Below, one piece after another: positions 9,596-19,096 of a DNA stretch of 64,000 nt. The DNA lies in assembly GCA_949358305.1 (NCBI GenBank), contig OX442322.1, positions 1,984,001 through 2,048,000 of the forward strand, given 5' to 3'. A program made the translations under genes and the position numbers. This DNA comes from Strigamia acuminata. Lineage: Eukaryota > Arthropoda > Chilopoda > Geophilomorpha > Linotaeniidae. The notes beneath the pieces were generated by a model that was not told where the DNA came from, did no database searches, and saw only the letters and a list, made by a program, of their open reading frames with translations. The first letter of the stretch is position 1. Each line of letters begins with the position of its first letter.

Positions 9596-10075
9596 CCGGG
9601 TTGGTAGCCCGTGAGTAATATCTAAAGATGTTGCGATAAATAACTACCTGGATAATGGTAATCCAACGGCAGTGGCCAATTAATATTTTACCCGGTGCTC
9701 GATCTGCTGATCCCGTCATCGTAAGGCATGCTGGCGGATGGAGGAGTCAAATCTTCCCGCGATGGTTCTCTCGACCGTCGTGACGGTCCCCGCCCCATCG
9801 TACCCTCCGGGTTAGTAACCCGTGAACAGGAGTTGAACAACACTGTGTTAAACAAATTACTCGGGCATTGGTAATCCTGTATTGGCAATATCTTTTCATA
9901 CCGGTAAGTCCATAGAAATGTTTACCTGGTGGTTGGTACCACCGATAGCGAGTTAAAGCACACAATTAAATACTCGGCGCCTGATCACGAGATCTTGTCG
10001 TAGTAAGGCATGCTGGCGGATGGAGTCTCAACAACTCCCGCGACGTTCTCTCAATTGTCGTGACGGTCCCCGCCC
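9596..10075 (+). repeat. Diverged tandem repeat inside the A LTR
   Basis: Two units (about 9596-9796 and 9807-10075) share a CCGGGTT..CCCGTGA start, a GGTAATCC segment, GTAAGGCATGCTGGCGGATGG and an end of GTCGTGACGGTCCCCGCCC. The GCATGC blocks at 9721 and 10003 are 282 bp apart. X LTRs carry the same two-unit structure. Confidence 0.7.
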
Positions 10076-10382
10076 AATTAATATTTATATAACAATTCAT
10101 TTGTTGTATTATTTTAATTACTTCACTTTATTCATTTGAAACAATGGAATATTCTGCCGAATATTCCTGTTTATGCGTAGGACTCTTCGCATATTTAGAT
10201 AATCGATGCTGCGGACCAAATACGTCTCCGTAGCGATATTTGTGACGATGCCGCAAGTCAGCCGTATCCCTCTGGCTTCGCCCGGATCCTCAACCAGTTG
10301 ATGCCGCCGTTTACACGCGTCAAGAACCCATCTTTGTTATTATTAATATTTAGTAATAAATATGTTATGTCACACCAAAACT

Positions 10383-10388
10383 GTAAGT
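10383..10388 (+). promoter_or_regulatory. Candidate splice donor in the A LTR
   Basis: GTAAGT in the last 160 bp of the LTR. X has it at 15086-15091 and 35423-35428, and B in its 5' LTR at the complement of 29216-29221. In a transcript from the 5' LTR it would lie in the leader, in the right place to join the ORF3 acceptor. Confidence 0.4.
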
Positions 10389-10779
10389 TATTTCTACTTG
10401 ATCACATATTCATGTTTGTAAGGGCTTCCGTAGCTTATCTCGGTTAGGTTGTTGCTAAACTTAGCAACGTCTTGTATAAACCGAATTATCTATTTTAAAT
10501 GGCTATTAAATCAGCCAAAAGTAGAATCATCACACACCGGGGGATGAAGATTAGGCTAACGTTGATTCAATCATGTCTGCCCACAGTACGTCGATTCAAT
10601 CGAACACGTAGAAAAACGACTTGGCGACCTTCGGAAGAATTCGATTACACGTCAAAAAACGATCGGTTAGGTATAAATAGCTAATCTATCTAATTCTTGT
10701 TTGAAAGTTTGAATAAACTAGAAAGCATGTAAATATTTATGCCTAATAATGTCAGAATATTTAACTAATGTTCGAGTCC

Positions 10780-10852
10780 ATTTTTTCAGAAGATTCTAAA
10801 GAATATTCTGAAGAAACGGAGGGGGAGGAGATACAAGAAACCTTGTATAGAG
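10780..10852 (+). pseudogene. Short pol fragment upstream of X gag (first copy)
   Basis: This stretch closely matches 3604-3676 of A pol, including the purine-rich GGAGGGGGAGGAG core. It lies before gag, out of its normal order. It is too short to encode a domain. The same piece is at 31117-31189 in the second copy. Confidence 0.75.
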
Positions 10853-11429
10853 ACAAATACATTTAAAAAATGTGTATTCCTTCACCTTTTCACGGAATTG
10901 CGTTCGAAATTCCTCGGAATAAAAAGTAAAAAAAAAAAAAAAAAAAAAAAATTACTAGATTTTGTAAAAATCAACTTAGTAAGTTTTAGTTAAAACTGAA
11001 ATTTATTATTTGATAAATTCAAATAAAGAACGGAATTCAGCAAAGCCGTCGATTCAATCGATTCAACGTACTTGTGAAATTGTGGTTTTTAATACTTTAA
11101 AAATCCCGTAAAGGTTACCATTTTTATTAATAAAATTGGTGATATTTTAAAATACTTGGAAAAGTATCCATTTTATTTGGTGACTACGTCATAACCCTGA
11201 AATCTGACAAGATTTAGGTTCCACGAAAATAGTGATTTCCACCAATCTCAGATGAGATTAGAGTCTCGCGAGACTGACGTTTGACAATCAACCAATCAGA
11301 GAGGTGTATCGAAGTACCCATACTTCCATTCGAAATAGTGTAACCACTGCTTCGTTTGCAACCTTCCTGAACGTTACAACTTCATCGTTATCTCTCAGAC
11401 TTCGGAAATTTTATTTTTCAATTTTAGTT

Positions 11430-12611
11430 ATGACTAGTAACCAGCACTCGATGAACACACCCGGTAAGGAAAGAACTTGTTTGACTGGTAGAATAAGTTT
11501 AACCGGATTTGTGCCAGTTTCTAACGAAACTGGATTAGTAGAGGAAATAGTAAACCACGTGGTCGGTAATAGTGTTTCGAATGAAACAACGGAACCGATC
11601 AGAATTATAGATCCTAACTTGGTTCAGACTGAACTAAATTCTCCTGTGGAAGGAAATCTTCCATCGGATGGATCACATTTAGGTCCGACAGGACTTTTAT
11701 TTTGTACTGATTATGGTTTGAATCCAAACCAATTCCGATCAATCGTCGAAATGGTGGATTTTGTTATGTTAAATAAACTACCTTTTAAAGGATCTAGATC
11801 TAGATCTCGTTCTTCCGCTAATTATGGATCTAACGATCCACGATTAGGTTCGACTCCTTCGACACCAATTAGTCGGTATCGACAGAAAGCAAATCTTGAT
11901 CCCGTTTGGGCTCATAGACATTTACCTTCTTCCGAATCATCCTTGAACGATACTCAAGATGTAGTTACTAATGTAACAAACAAGAACGTACGAATTGCTA
12001 ATTATGTGCGCGATCGTAGTGTTTTGCAAAATAATTTTAGATCGCGTTCGCGATCACCTCACTTTGGATTGTCTTCAGATGAATACATTAACATGGTGAT
12101 AAGTGTGTATACATTGTTGCAAAAGGGGCAGAGTACTTTCCAAAAGTATTCACTGAAAGCCGACGAGAGCGAGCTACTCCTCGCATTTATCAGGAAGGTG
12201 GCATCTATTAATTATATGCCGCTACAAAAAATGGTTCACGAATTTGTTCCAAGCTATTTGTTACACTTTACTCAGAATTGGTTTTGTGAAAATCAACATA
12301 AAATTTTCAATTGGAAAATATTCGAATACCTGTTCCGCGAACAATTTGTAACAACACAGTTAGAAAGAACAGTACAGTTGATTTTAACAAAACAACGAGA
12401 CTCAGAGAGTCTGTATTCCTTCATATACCGATTCTATAGAATGTGGAATTTACAAGGTTATTTAACCTCCAAAAGTGCGGTTGCACTATTTTTTAACAAT
12501 CTCACTAGAGATAGTACCTATCTGTTACGCAAACAAAGAGTGCCAACTCATTGTTTAAAGAAAATTTATAAGGTAATCCGTAACAATGAAGCTTTATTTG
12601 GTGAAATCTAA
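11430..12611 (+). CDS. gag: Element X Gag-like protein, first copy, lacks zinc knuckle
   Basis: A 393-residue ORF; the ATG at 11430 is chosen because the frame upstream has only a GTG. An N-terminal segment (TDYGLNPNQFRSIVEMV) matches a segment near the start of B Gag. Two short SR-rich stretches follow. The C-terminal half resembles the capsid region of A Gag, with a matching LYxFIYRFYRMWNLQ-type stretch. It stops where A continues to the CCHC knuckle, so the nucleocapsid part is lost. It could still join particles made by a full-length relative. The intact reading frame in both X copies hints that the protein is used. Confidence 0.75.
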   Translation: MTSNQHSMNTPGKERTCLTGRISLTGFVPVSNETGLVEEIVNHVVGNSVSNETTEPIRIIDPNLVQTELNSPVEGNLPSDGSHLGPTGLLFCTDYGLNPNQFRSIVEMVDFVMLNKLPFKGSRSRSRSSANYGSNDPRLGSTPSTPISRYRQKANLDPVWAHRHLPSSESSLNDTQDVVTNVTNKNVRIANYVRDRSVLQNNFRSRSRSPHFGLSSDEYINMVISVYTLLQKGQSTFQKYSLKADESELLLAFIRKVASINYMPLQKMVHEFVPSYLLHFTQNWFCENQHKIFNWKIFEYLFREQFVTTQLERTVQLILTKQRDSESLYSFIYRFYRMWNLQGYLTSKSAVALFFNNLTRDSTYLLRKQRVPTHCLKKIYKVIRNNEALFGEI

Positions 12612-13569
12612 AGATGAACCTATAAAAGACTATTTAGTAATTAATTACAAAACAGTCTTACGAGTTTCATAACTGAAATTCTTAATAAAAGTGGATAAAC
12701 TTGAAACAAACGTTTCTAATTTGTCCGAAGCAAAATGCTAGATCCGGGGGATAAAATATTATCCCACCAAAATCAAAAGGTTTTAAATAAATCTCGATCA
12801 CCGGAACTTTGAATAAAGCTTCGGTTGATAAAAGTTGAATTTATTCAATAGAATAAAAAGTTTTTAATAAAAACTTGTGTGGTATTTAGATAAATACTTT
12901 AAGCGGTGTAGTGATTAATAAATCACACCACCGGGGGATAGTTTAAATCGGATACAAAATTCTAGGATTCTAGAAATGATGATAAATAAAAGAAGTTTTA
13001 TTTCGGAACAAATATATTTTACGCTCGTAGAATAAATTGGTATTGTTTTCTAGAAGAAAATAAAATACGAGTTAGGTTACACGACTACAAATAAATATTT
13101 GTAGTAATTAGACAATAGTCTAGTTATTTGTGTAAGAGGTCCCCAGATAAAGTAAAATTCAAGTCTCGGTCGAGGCTTGGGATATTAAGAAACGAAAGAA
13201 TTATGATTTGATTTTTATTAAAATCAAAATTTCGTTTGAGCTGTTACAGATCTTAGAGTAAATATATTTATATTTGAATTAGATCGGTAGAGTAAGGTTT
13301 CAATTGAAATCGAGTGGTTGACGAACATGAATGACGTGTTCTGAAGAATTCAATCTGTTGCTTAGCAACCAGGAGAAGTGTCGTACAGGAAAACCAATTA
13401 GTCAATTGTGTTATGAGTTTCTGAAAGAAATTAGTGTGATTAGCTTTGAATAAAATTAATAGAGCACATATTGGATTAAAATAATTCAATAAAAATCTCG
13501 GTGAATATCTTAAGTTTAAGAAGTAACTTTCGGATGACAAATATAGAGTTGGTAAACTCTTATGTTTGC
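12612..13569 (+). other. X internal noncoding region (first copy)
   Basis: No credible gene. Blocks resemble A around the pol end (5525-5560), the spacer (6130-6170) and the 3' region (8590-8770), joined without pol or ORF3. It contains CACCGGGGGA at 12929-12938 and the palindrome GTTGCTTAGCAAC at 13357-13369. Confidence 0.65.
12739..12766 (+). other. Remnant of the gag-pol junction in X (first copy)
   Basis: CTAGATCCGGGGG matches the stop and stem of the A frameshift site, but the slippery run of six A is gone. A hairpin GGGATAA-AATA-TTATCCC remains. The second copy is at 33076-33103. Confidence 0.6.
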
Positions 13570-13581
13570 CACCGGGGGATG
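13570..13581 (+). other. Polypurine tract before X LTR (first)
   Basis: CACCGGGGGATG directly precedes TGTGACGG, the LTR start; it is identical to the tract of A. The second copy at 33907-33918 has one change (CACTGGGGGATG). Confidence 0.8.
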
Positions 13582-15235
13582 TGTGACGGTTATAAAACCG
13601 TATTTTCCCAGATTTATCGCCAGACGGCGCTATTTGATTAAAAAGCAGGTAATTCGATTGAATTACCAGAATTGTATTTAATTGCTAATATGAAGTGAAT
13701 AAATATTTAGATATTTATTAAACCTTATAAAGTATTATTTACTTAAACAATTGATTCTACCGAATCAATATTATATTTTATATTTACTTGTTGAAGGGGA
13801 CCAATCGGACCCTTCTGGACCCAATTCCATATTAGGTCCGAACCTCAGTCTCTATTAGGTCCGGACTAGTGATCCACGAATCCGTCGATCCAGGCACCTG
13901 ATTGGCTGTCGCCAATCTGATTGTTCTCAGGAACTATATAAGCTCTGGTTTTCTACCAGCCCCCTGGCTTGCTCTGAATAATGTTTGTATGTATTGTTGG
14001 TTATCGTTTGATTTCTCTCTTTCTTACCGACACATCAGGCCCCCTCGACTCTCATCCGACTGGATATTGTCGTTGTAGCGTCATTTCGGGAAGACTAACT
14101 CCGGTTACCAAATGGTCCCGTAACGTTAGCCAGCTGCTCTAAGGGGCAGTAGGATTTCGTACGGTGGCTTAATATAACGGTCGTATACAGTACGACCTTG
14201 CTAAATGAAAGTAGGTCCCTCAGCTAACTGGCCTCAGTCCGCTGCAGGATGGCGGTTGTAAATAGCCCTCGCAGGTTCCTGTCTTTCTGCAATCGGTCCT
14301 TCCGCACGTTAAAAGTCGGTAAAGGCCTAATGCACAGGTAACACGCCGGGTTGGTAGCCCGTGAGTAATATCCGTGAAGATGTTGCGTTAAATAACTACC
14401 TGGATAATGGTAATCCAACAGCAGTGGCTGATTAATATTTTACCCGGTGCTCGGTCTAATGACCCCGTCATCGTAAGGCATGCTGGCGGATGGAGGAGTC
14501 AAATCCTCCCGCGATGGACCGTCGTGACGGTCCCCGCCCCATCGTACACTCCGGGTCGGTATCCCGTGAACGGTATTACAAATACTGTGCTAAATAAAAT
14601 ACCCAGGTATTGGTAATCCTGTAATTGGCAAGTCCATAGGAATGTTTACTTGGTGGTTGGTACCAACGATAGCGACTAAAAGCGTACAAACAAATACTCG
14701 GCGCCTGATCACGAGATCTTGTCGTCGTAAGGCATGCTGGCGGATGGAGCCTCAACAACTCCCGCGACGGTCCTGTCGACTGTCGTGACTGTCCCCGCCC
14801 CATTAATATTTATACAACAATTCATTTGTTGTATTCCACTAATCACTTTGTATTTATTTGACCAGGAATATTCTACAGAATATTCCTTTCCATACGAAGG
14901 ACTCTTCGTATTATTAGATATTCGAGCTGCGGACCAAATACGTCTCCGTAGCGTTATTTGTGACAATGCCGCAAAGTCAGCCGTACCTTTCGTGCATCGC
15001 CCGGATCCTCAACCAGTGTAGCCGCCGCTTACACGTATCCAGAACCCCGAACCAGTTGTATTCGTAGAACTAGGCAGGTAAAACCGTAAGTTTGTATCAT
15101 TTCGTTGTTTTATTCATTTAGAGCACATTTCGTAGCTTATCTCGGTTAGGTTGTTGTTAGTCTTAACAACGTCTTGTTCCGACCGATTTATCTTGTTAAA
15201 TGGCTATTAAATCAGCCAAAAGTAGAATCGTCACA
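13582..15235 (+). repeat. X LTR, central copy (1654 bp)
   Basis: It begins TGTGACGGTT and ends AATCGTCACA. It is the same length as 33919-35572, with roughly a dozen scattered substitutions. It contains AGACGGCGC at 13622, a TATA box at 13935-13942, a hairpin at 14179-14197, the two-unit internal repeat and GTAAGT at 15086. It serves as the 3' LTR of the first internal unit and the 5' LTR of the second. Confidence 0.93.
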
Positions 15236-15237
15236 AG

Positions 15238-15255
15238 TGGAGGTTCTACCGAGAT
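15238..15255 (+). other. Primer binding site of X, tRNA-Gln type
   Basis: TGGAGGTTCTACCGAGAT begins 2 bp after the LTR. It complements the 3' end of animal tRNA-Gln as I know it, with one mismatch. Element B has the same type of site. Confidence 0.8.
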
Positions 15256-17079
15256 AAGGCTGCAAAAATTCAAGTGAATTTTGAGTTGTGTGTGTTTATG
15301 AGAATTTGGAAATGTGCTTACGGTGTTAAAATTTCAAATGAAATTTTTTACGGTAAAATTAATGTTTGTTTTACAGTTCTCCTGGTGAAACTTTTCTAGG
15401 AATTTCATTAGGACCGTCACAAGCGGTTCTACCGACGATAGACTACAATTTCTTATTCGAATGAATTTGGAAATCGTGCTCGTGAAAAGTGGAGTTTGGA
15501 TAATTTAGTCTTACGACAAAATTTCTTGTAAAATAAGTTTCGAACGAAATTTATATCTTTACTAAATGTATTGAATGTTGTTTTGTGATTAAAATCACAA
15601 GAACAACGATTGTATTCACTTTAATTTGTTTTTCTGAAGAAAAAATTATATATTTGTGTAAAATGATAATTTTACCGCGTGGTCAGGCCTAAAAACCTAC
15701 CACGAAAGTTTGAAAATCTTGCCCGAACTTGTCGCTGTTACGTCCGCCCGGGTAACGTCGTTTCGCCGTCGTCGATCCGAGAAACCACGTGGTTGGGCTT
15801 AATACATAAAGTTCGAACATTTCTCGAAGGAAATTCAAAAATGAATTCCAGTATTCGCCGGTTGTTTTGATTAAAACAACCAAGTTAAATTCTGTTTGAG
15901 ATTTCAAATAAAGAATGTTTTTATATTTCAAGGCCTAATTTTATTTGATTAAATAAAACGAAGGAAAAGTTGATTCAATGGAATAAAAGATATTTTATTT
16001 CGATAAATTGTTCTACATACCTGATTTACATTCTAATTTACAAATGTGTTAATCACCTTTTGGTTTTAAGTCTTTAAAACCAATTTCGCGAATAGAATCC
16101 CATTCGAACTTAGCAAAGACTTTTGCTGCTACGATTGCCTAGCAACGGTGTTTTACGGGAAAGCTACCCAAATTGAACGATTTAACGTGCTTTCACAAAT
16201 TGTTACTAAACGATTTAAAAATGTCGAGAATCCAGTTTATTCCAAGTAATAAATCTCATGATAAGTGTAATTCACTTGCATTGTGTTTTTCTGCAGGAAA
16301 ATCAAACATTTGCGTAAAGAACGAAAAGTATAATTCACTTTTATCCAGATTTTCCACCGGAAAATTGAACGTCAAGTAAAATGATTATTTGACCACGTGG
16401 CGAGGCCTAAAAATCTCACCACGGAATGTTTGAATTCTAATCCGAACTTATCGTTGTTTTGTCCGTTCACGGAACGTCTAATCGTCACCGTTACGATCAT
16501 ACGCGCGGATAGGCTTAAACGAGAAAGTTTAATTTCCCAAAAAAGAATTCGAGTTCGAATTTAAAGTAAGTTTCGTACGAAGTTTATTTATCCAATTTTG
16601 TTCTTGTGATTGAAATCCTAAAGAACGATGAGTGTATTCACTTATAAATGTATTTTCGGTAGAAAATTCGAACGATGGCATAAAATAATTATTTTACCAT
16701 GTGGTAAGGCCTAAAAATCCTATCACGGGAATTGGAGAATCCAATCCGAATTCGACGTTGTTTTGTCCGTCTGGACAACAATAATTTGCCGTCGTAGTTA
16801 CAATAAAACACGCGGTCAGGCTTAAATGAAGATTCAACCCCGAAGGAATTCGAATTCTAATTCCAGTTTTATCGGTTGTTTTCACATAAAATAACCTAAA
16901 CCACAAAATTCCGTTTGGGATTTCACATTAAGTTAAAAAACTTATTAATATTTGAACCTAAATTTATTTTGAAAAATAAAAACAAGGCAAGTTGGTAAAG
17001 TTGAAAGAATAGGTTTATTCGTGTTAAAAGTTTATTTACAAAATGGACGCATACCTGATTACCTTTACATTTGTATTGG
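15256..17079 (+). other. X leader, left part, with diverged repeats
   Basis: Long noncoding leader. A block that includes a CCACGTGG-like palindrome followed by AGGCCTAAAAA recurs at about 15673, 16391 and 16695, each followed by similar sequence of 120-150 bp and preceded by a GTATTCACTT-like segment. A near-palindrome ATTGCCTAGCAAC is at 16134-16146. The final TTGG (17076-17079) is the left target duplication of B. Confidence 0.65.
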
Positions 17080-18733
17080 TGTGACGGTGACGACCACAAC
17101 TCCTATCGCATGATAGTACCGGGTATAAGTCGCGTGAATTAGTGAATAGTAACGAGATAAATAAATACAACAGAGTTATCAAAACAAGACATTTATTGTT
17201 ATCAAACAATATAAACAAATCTAAAGTTATACAAATGACTAATGCCGACATTTGGCAAGTTAAATACAAGTTAAACTATACATGAAATTGGCTGTAAAAC
17301 AGCCCTGAAATAATATGATTACGGTTATTGGTGATCCGGGGTTCGGGAACGGCAAAACGCCCGCTCGACCGAGTTATAGATGTCGTCTGCGATAGCCGGG
17401 CTGGCTGTGTCCTCGCGGCTTCCGTCGGCGCTTCGTAATCGTGGAACTGCTTCGTTCGCGTTCCAGGTCCGTATCGTGTAATGGTCCGTGTAATGCTTCT
17501 TGGTTCGATCCGAGAGGTGCGGTTGACTCATGTGCACCGCCACAACTAGGGTTGGAAATTGGTAATGAATAAATGAAGTCATTTATTCGCCAAGGTTCCG
17601 CTTGCGAATTATATTTAATTCGCGATGTTGTGAGTTTAATAAATTAACTCAATAAATTGTATTCAATTTATTGTTACGAATTTGATTCGTCATACAGTGA
17701 AATAAGTCTCGTGACTTACTTCGGTTGTTAACTTGTTGCCAAGTTTAAACAATTAAGGTGTATTTATCAACTACAAAATATAATAAAGGTTAAACATCGC
17801 AACACACAATTGCCGTCAAAGTTCGCCTTGCCGAGCAGAACAGTATCGCGCGTGCCCTAAATAACAGTGCGGTGAGAGACGGCACTGGTATTCAGGGGGA
17901 TATAGCCCGCAGTTCTGCACAACAGAATTAATCACCCGAGATACTACTCATAAGTAGACTGCTTTGGCACCATCACCGAAGAGATATAACTTTCCCAAAC
18001 ACATAGTGCTACTGGCGGTAACTGCATGTTTTGCATGCAGACTGCTTTGGCACCATCAAGTGATGGAGTCAATCTCTTTCAGTAACAGTGCTACTAACGG
18101 TTACTAAATACTTTGGTATCACACGTGATTCTATTGTCCGACCACGAGGATACTTATGCGGGAGGCTTTCTCCTCGGCAAGACCGTTTGACGGAAACATT
18201 AACAGTCCGAACTTCGCCTTCAGTTGACGGGGGTTGCATGGCTCAGCAGAGCCATGCTATGCATGGACCGGTAGGCCCATGCCCTGAGTAAGAAACAGTT
18301 ATTTGACATGCGGAACATACCAAATAACCAGAAATCAAGAACTAACTTAACTTCCTGTTGTCAGGGAGTTTTATACTCGGTGGGATTAGGTTCCACCAAT
18401 CTCGTATCGCAGGAAGTGGATACGGAGATGCAAATTGGGATTATGTTAATCTTTTAGCATAAACCGGAACTGGATACCGGGGACAGGAAATGGATACACA
18501 GAACGGAAATACATTCAAAACCGTGTTCCTCGTCATGTATCGGTGATAAAGCAGTAACGCCTATTTTTATCTTCTTAAGTATTGATAATATACCTTTATA
18601 TTATCGATGTGAATCACATTTGGTCGTATCAAACATAATAATATGTTTGTGAACTATTTATATGGGAAATAGTAAGCTCGAGGTTGAATTTGCCGCTAGT
18701 ACTAGTGGCGCCATCTATTGCTAATTTGTCACA
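17080..18733 (-). repeat. 3' LTR of element B (1654 bp)
   Basis: The plus-strand ends are TGTGACGG and TTTGTCACA. It matches 28582-30235 at an offset of 11502. A short direct repeat (ACTGCTTTGGCACCATCA) occurs at 17958 and 18041, 83 bp apart. AGATGGCGC is on the minus strand at 18708-18716. TATAAAA is on the minus strand at 18369-18375. Confidence 0.93.
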
Positions 18734-18743
18734 CATCCCCCTT
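18734..18743 (-). other. 3' polypurine tract, element B
   Basis: On the minus strand AAGGGGGATG directly precedes the LTR start TGTGAC. It shares the GGGGGATG core with A and X. Confidence 0.85.
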
Positions 18744-19096
18744 AATAACTAAACATATACTCTTATATTTTATGTTATTCTTTAGGAATATCATTTGTGC
18801 CAAATTTATCCATATTAATAAATATTTTATTTCCAATACTTATAAGGCCCACGAGTGTTTTTAATAAACATGTTCTTATCCTTAGGATGCTCAAAAATGT
18901 TTTTATTTTCTCTTTTTAGAGACGGTTATAAAAATAATTTGGTTATTATTAAAACAATAAACATGAAGTCATTTTCGTATAACGGAAAAGCACTTCTTAC
19001 AAAAATCTTAATTAAAGAATTTTCCGGTTACATATTATATCTTTTTATCACAGAACACACAAACAAACTGCTAATTGTTTAAATTCGAAATACCGC
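18744..19096 (-). other. 3' noncoding region of element B
   Basis: AT-rich sequence between ORF3 and the polypurine tract. I see no gene or clear motif in it. Confidence 0.6.

Larger units (their letters stand above)
1..10534 (+). mobile_element. Element A: Ty3/gypsy LTR retrotransposon, 5' end off-window
   Basis: The visible order is gag, pol, a third ORF, a polypurine tract and a 3' LTR, which is a Ty3/gypsy layout with an extra ORF in the env position. The 5' LTR, primer site and gag start lie left of the window. It ends at 10534, where the sequence switches to the internal region of element X. The first four flanking bases (CACC, 10535-10538) are the presumed target-site duplication. The second X copy, at 30872, shows the same site uninterrupted. 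Confidence 0.92.
8789..10534 (+). repeat. 3' LTR of element A (1746 bp)
   Basis: It starts TGTGATGATT and ends AATCATCACA, a perfect 10-bp terminal inverted repeat. It follows a polypurine tract and is clearly related, though not identical, to the 1654-bp LTRs of X. It contains a TATA box, a GC-rich structured region, a diverged internal tandem repeat and a GTAAGT donor candidate. AGATGGCGC lies near its start at 8828. The 5' partner is off-window, so age cannot be judged. Confidence 0.92.

Noticed and set aside
10928-10951. A 24-base A run (also at 31265-31288) as a possible retroposed mRNA tail
   Set aside because: It lies inside the X leader in both copies with no target duplication or retroposed gene before it; a simple repeat.
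17325-17582. An 85-residue minus-strand ORF present in both B LTRs (also 28827-29084), and a 67-residue plus-strand ORF at 18088 and 29590
   Set aside because: They are duplicated only because the LTR is duplicated; no recognisable domain and no equivalent in the A or X LTRs.
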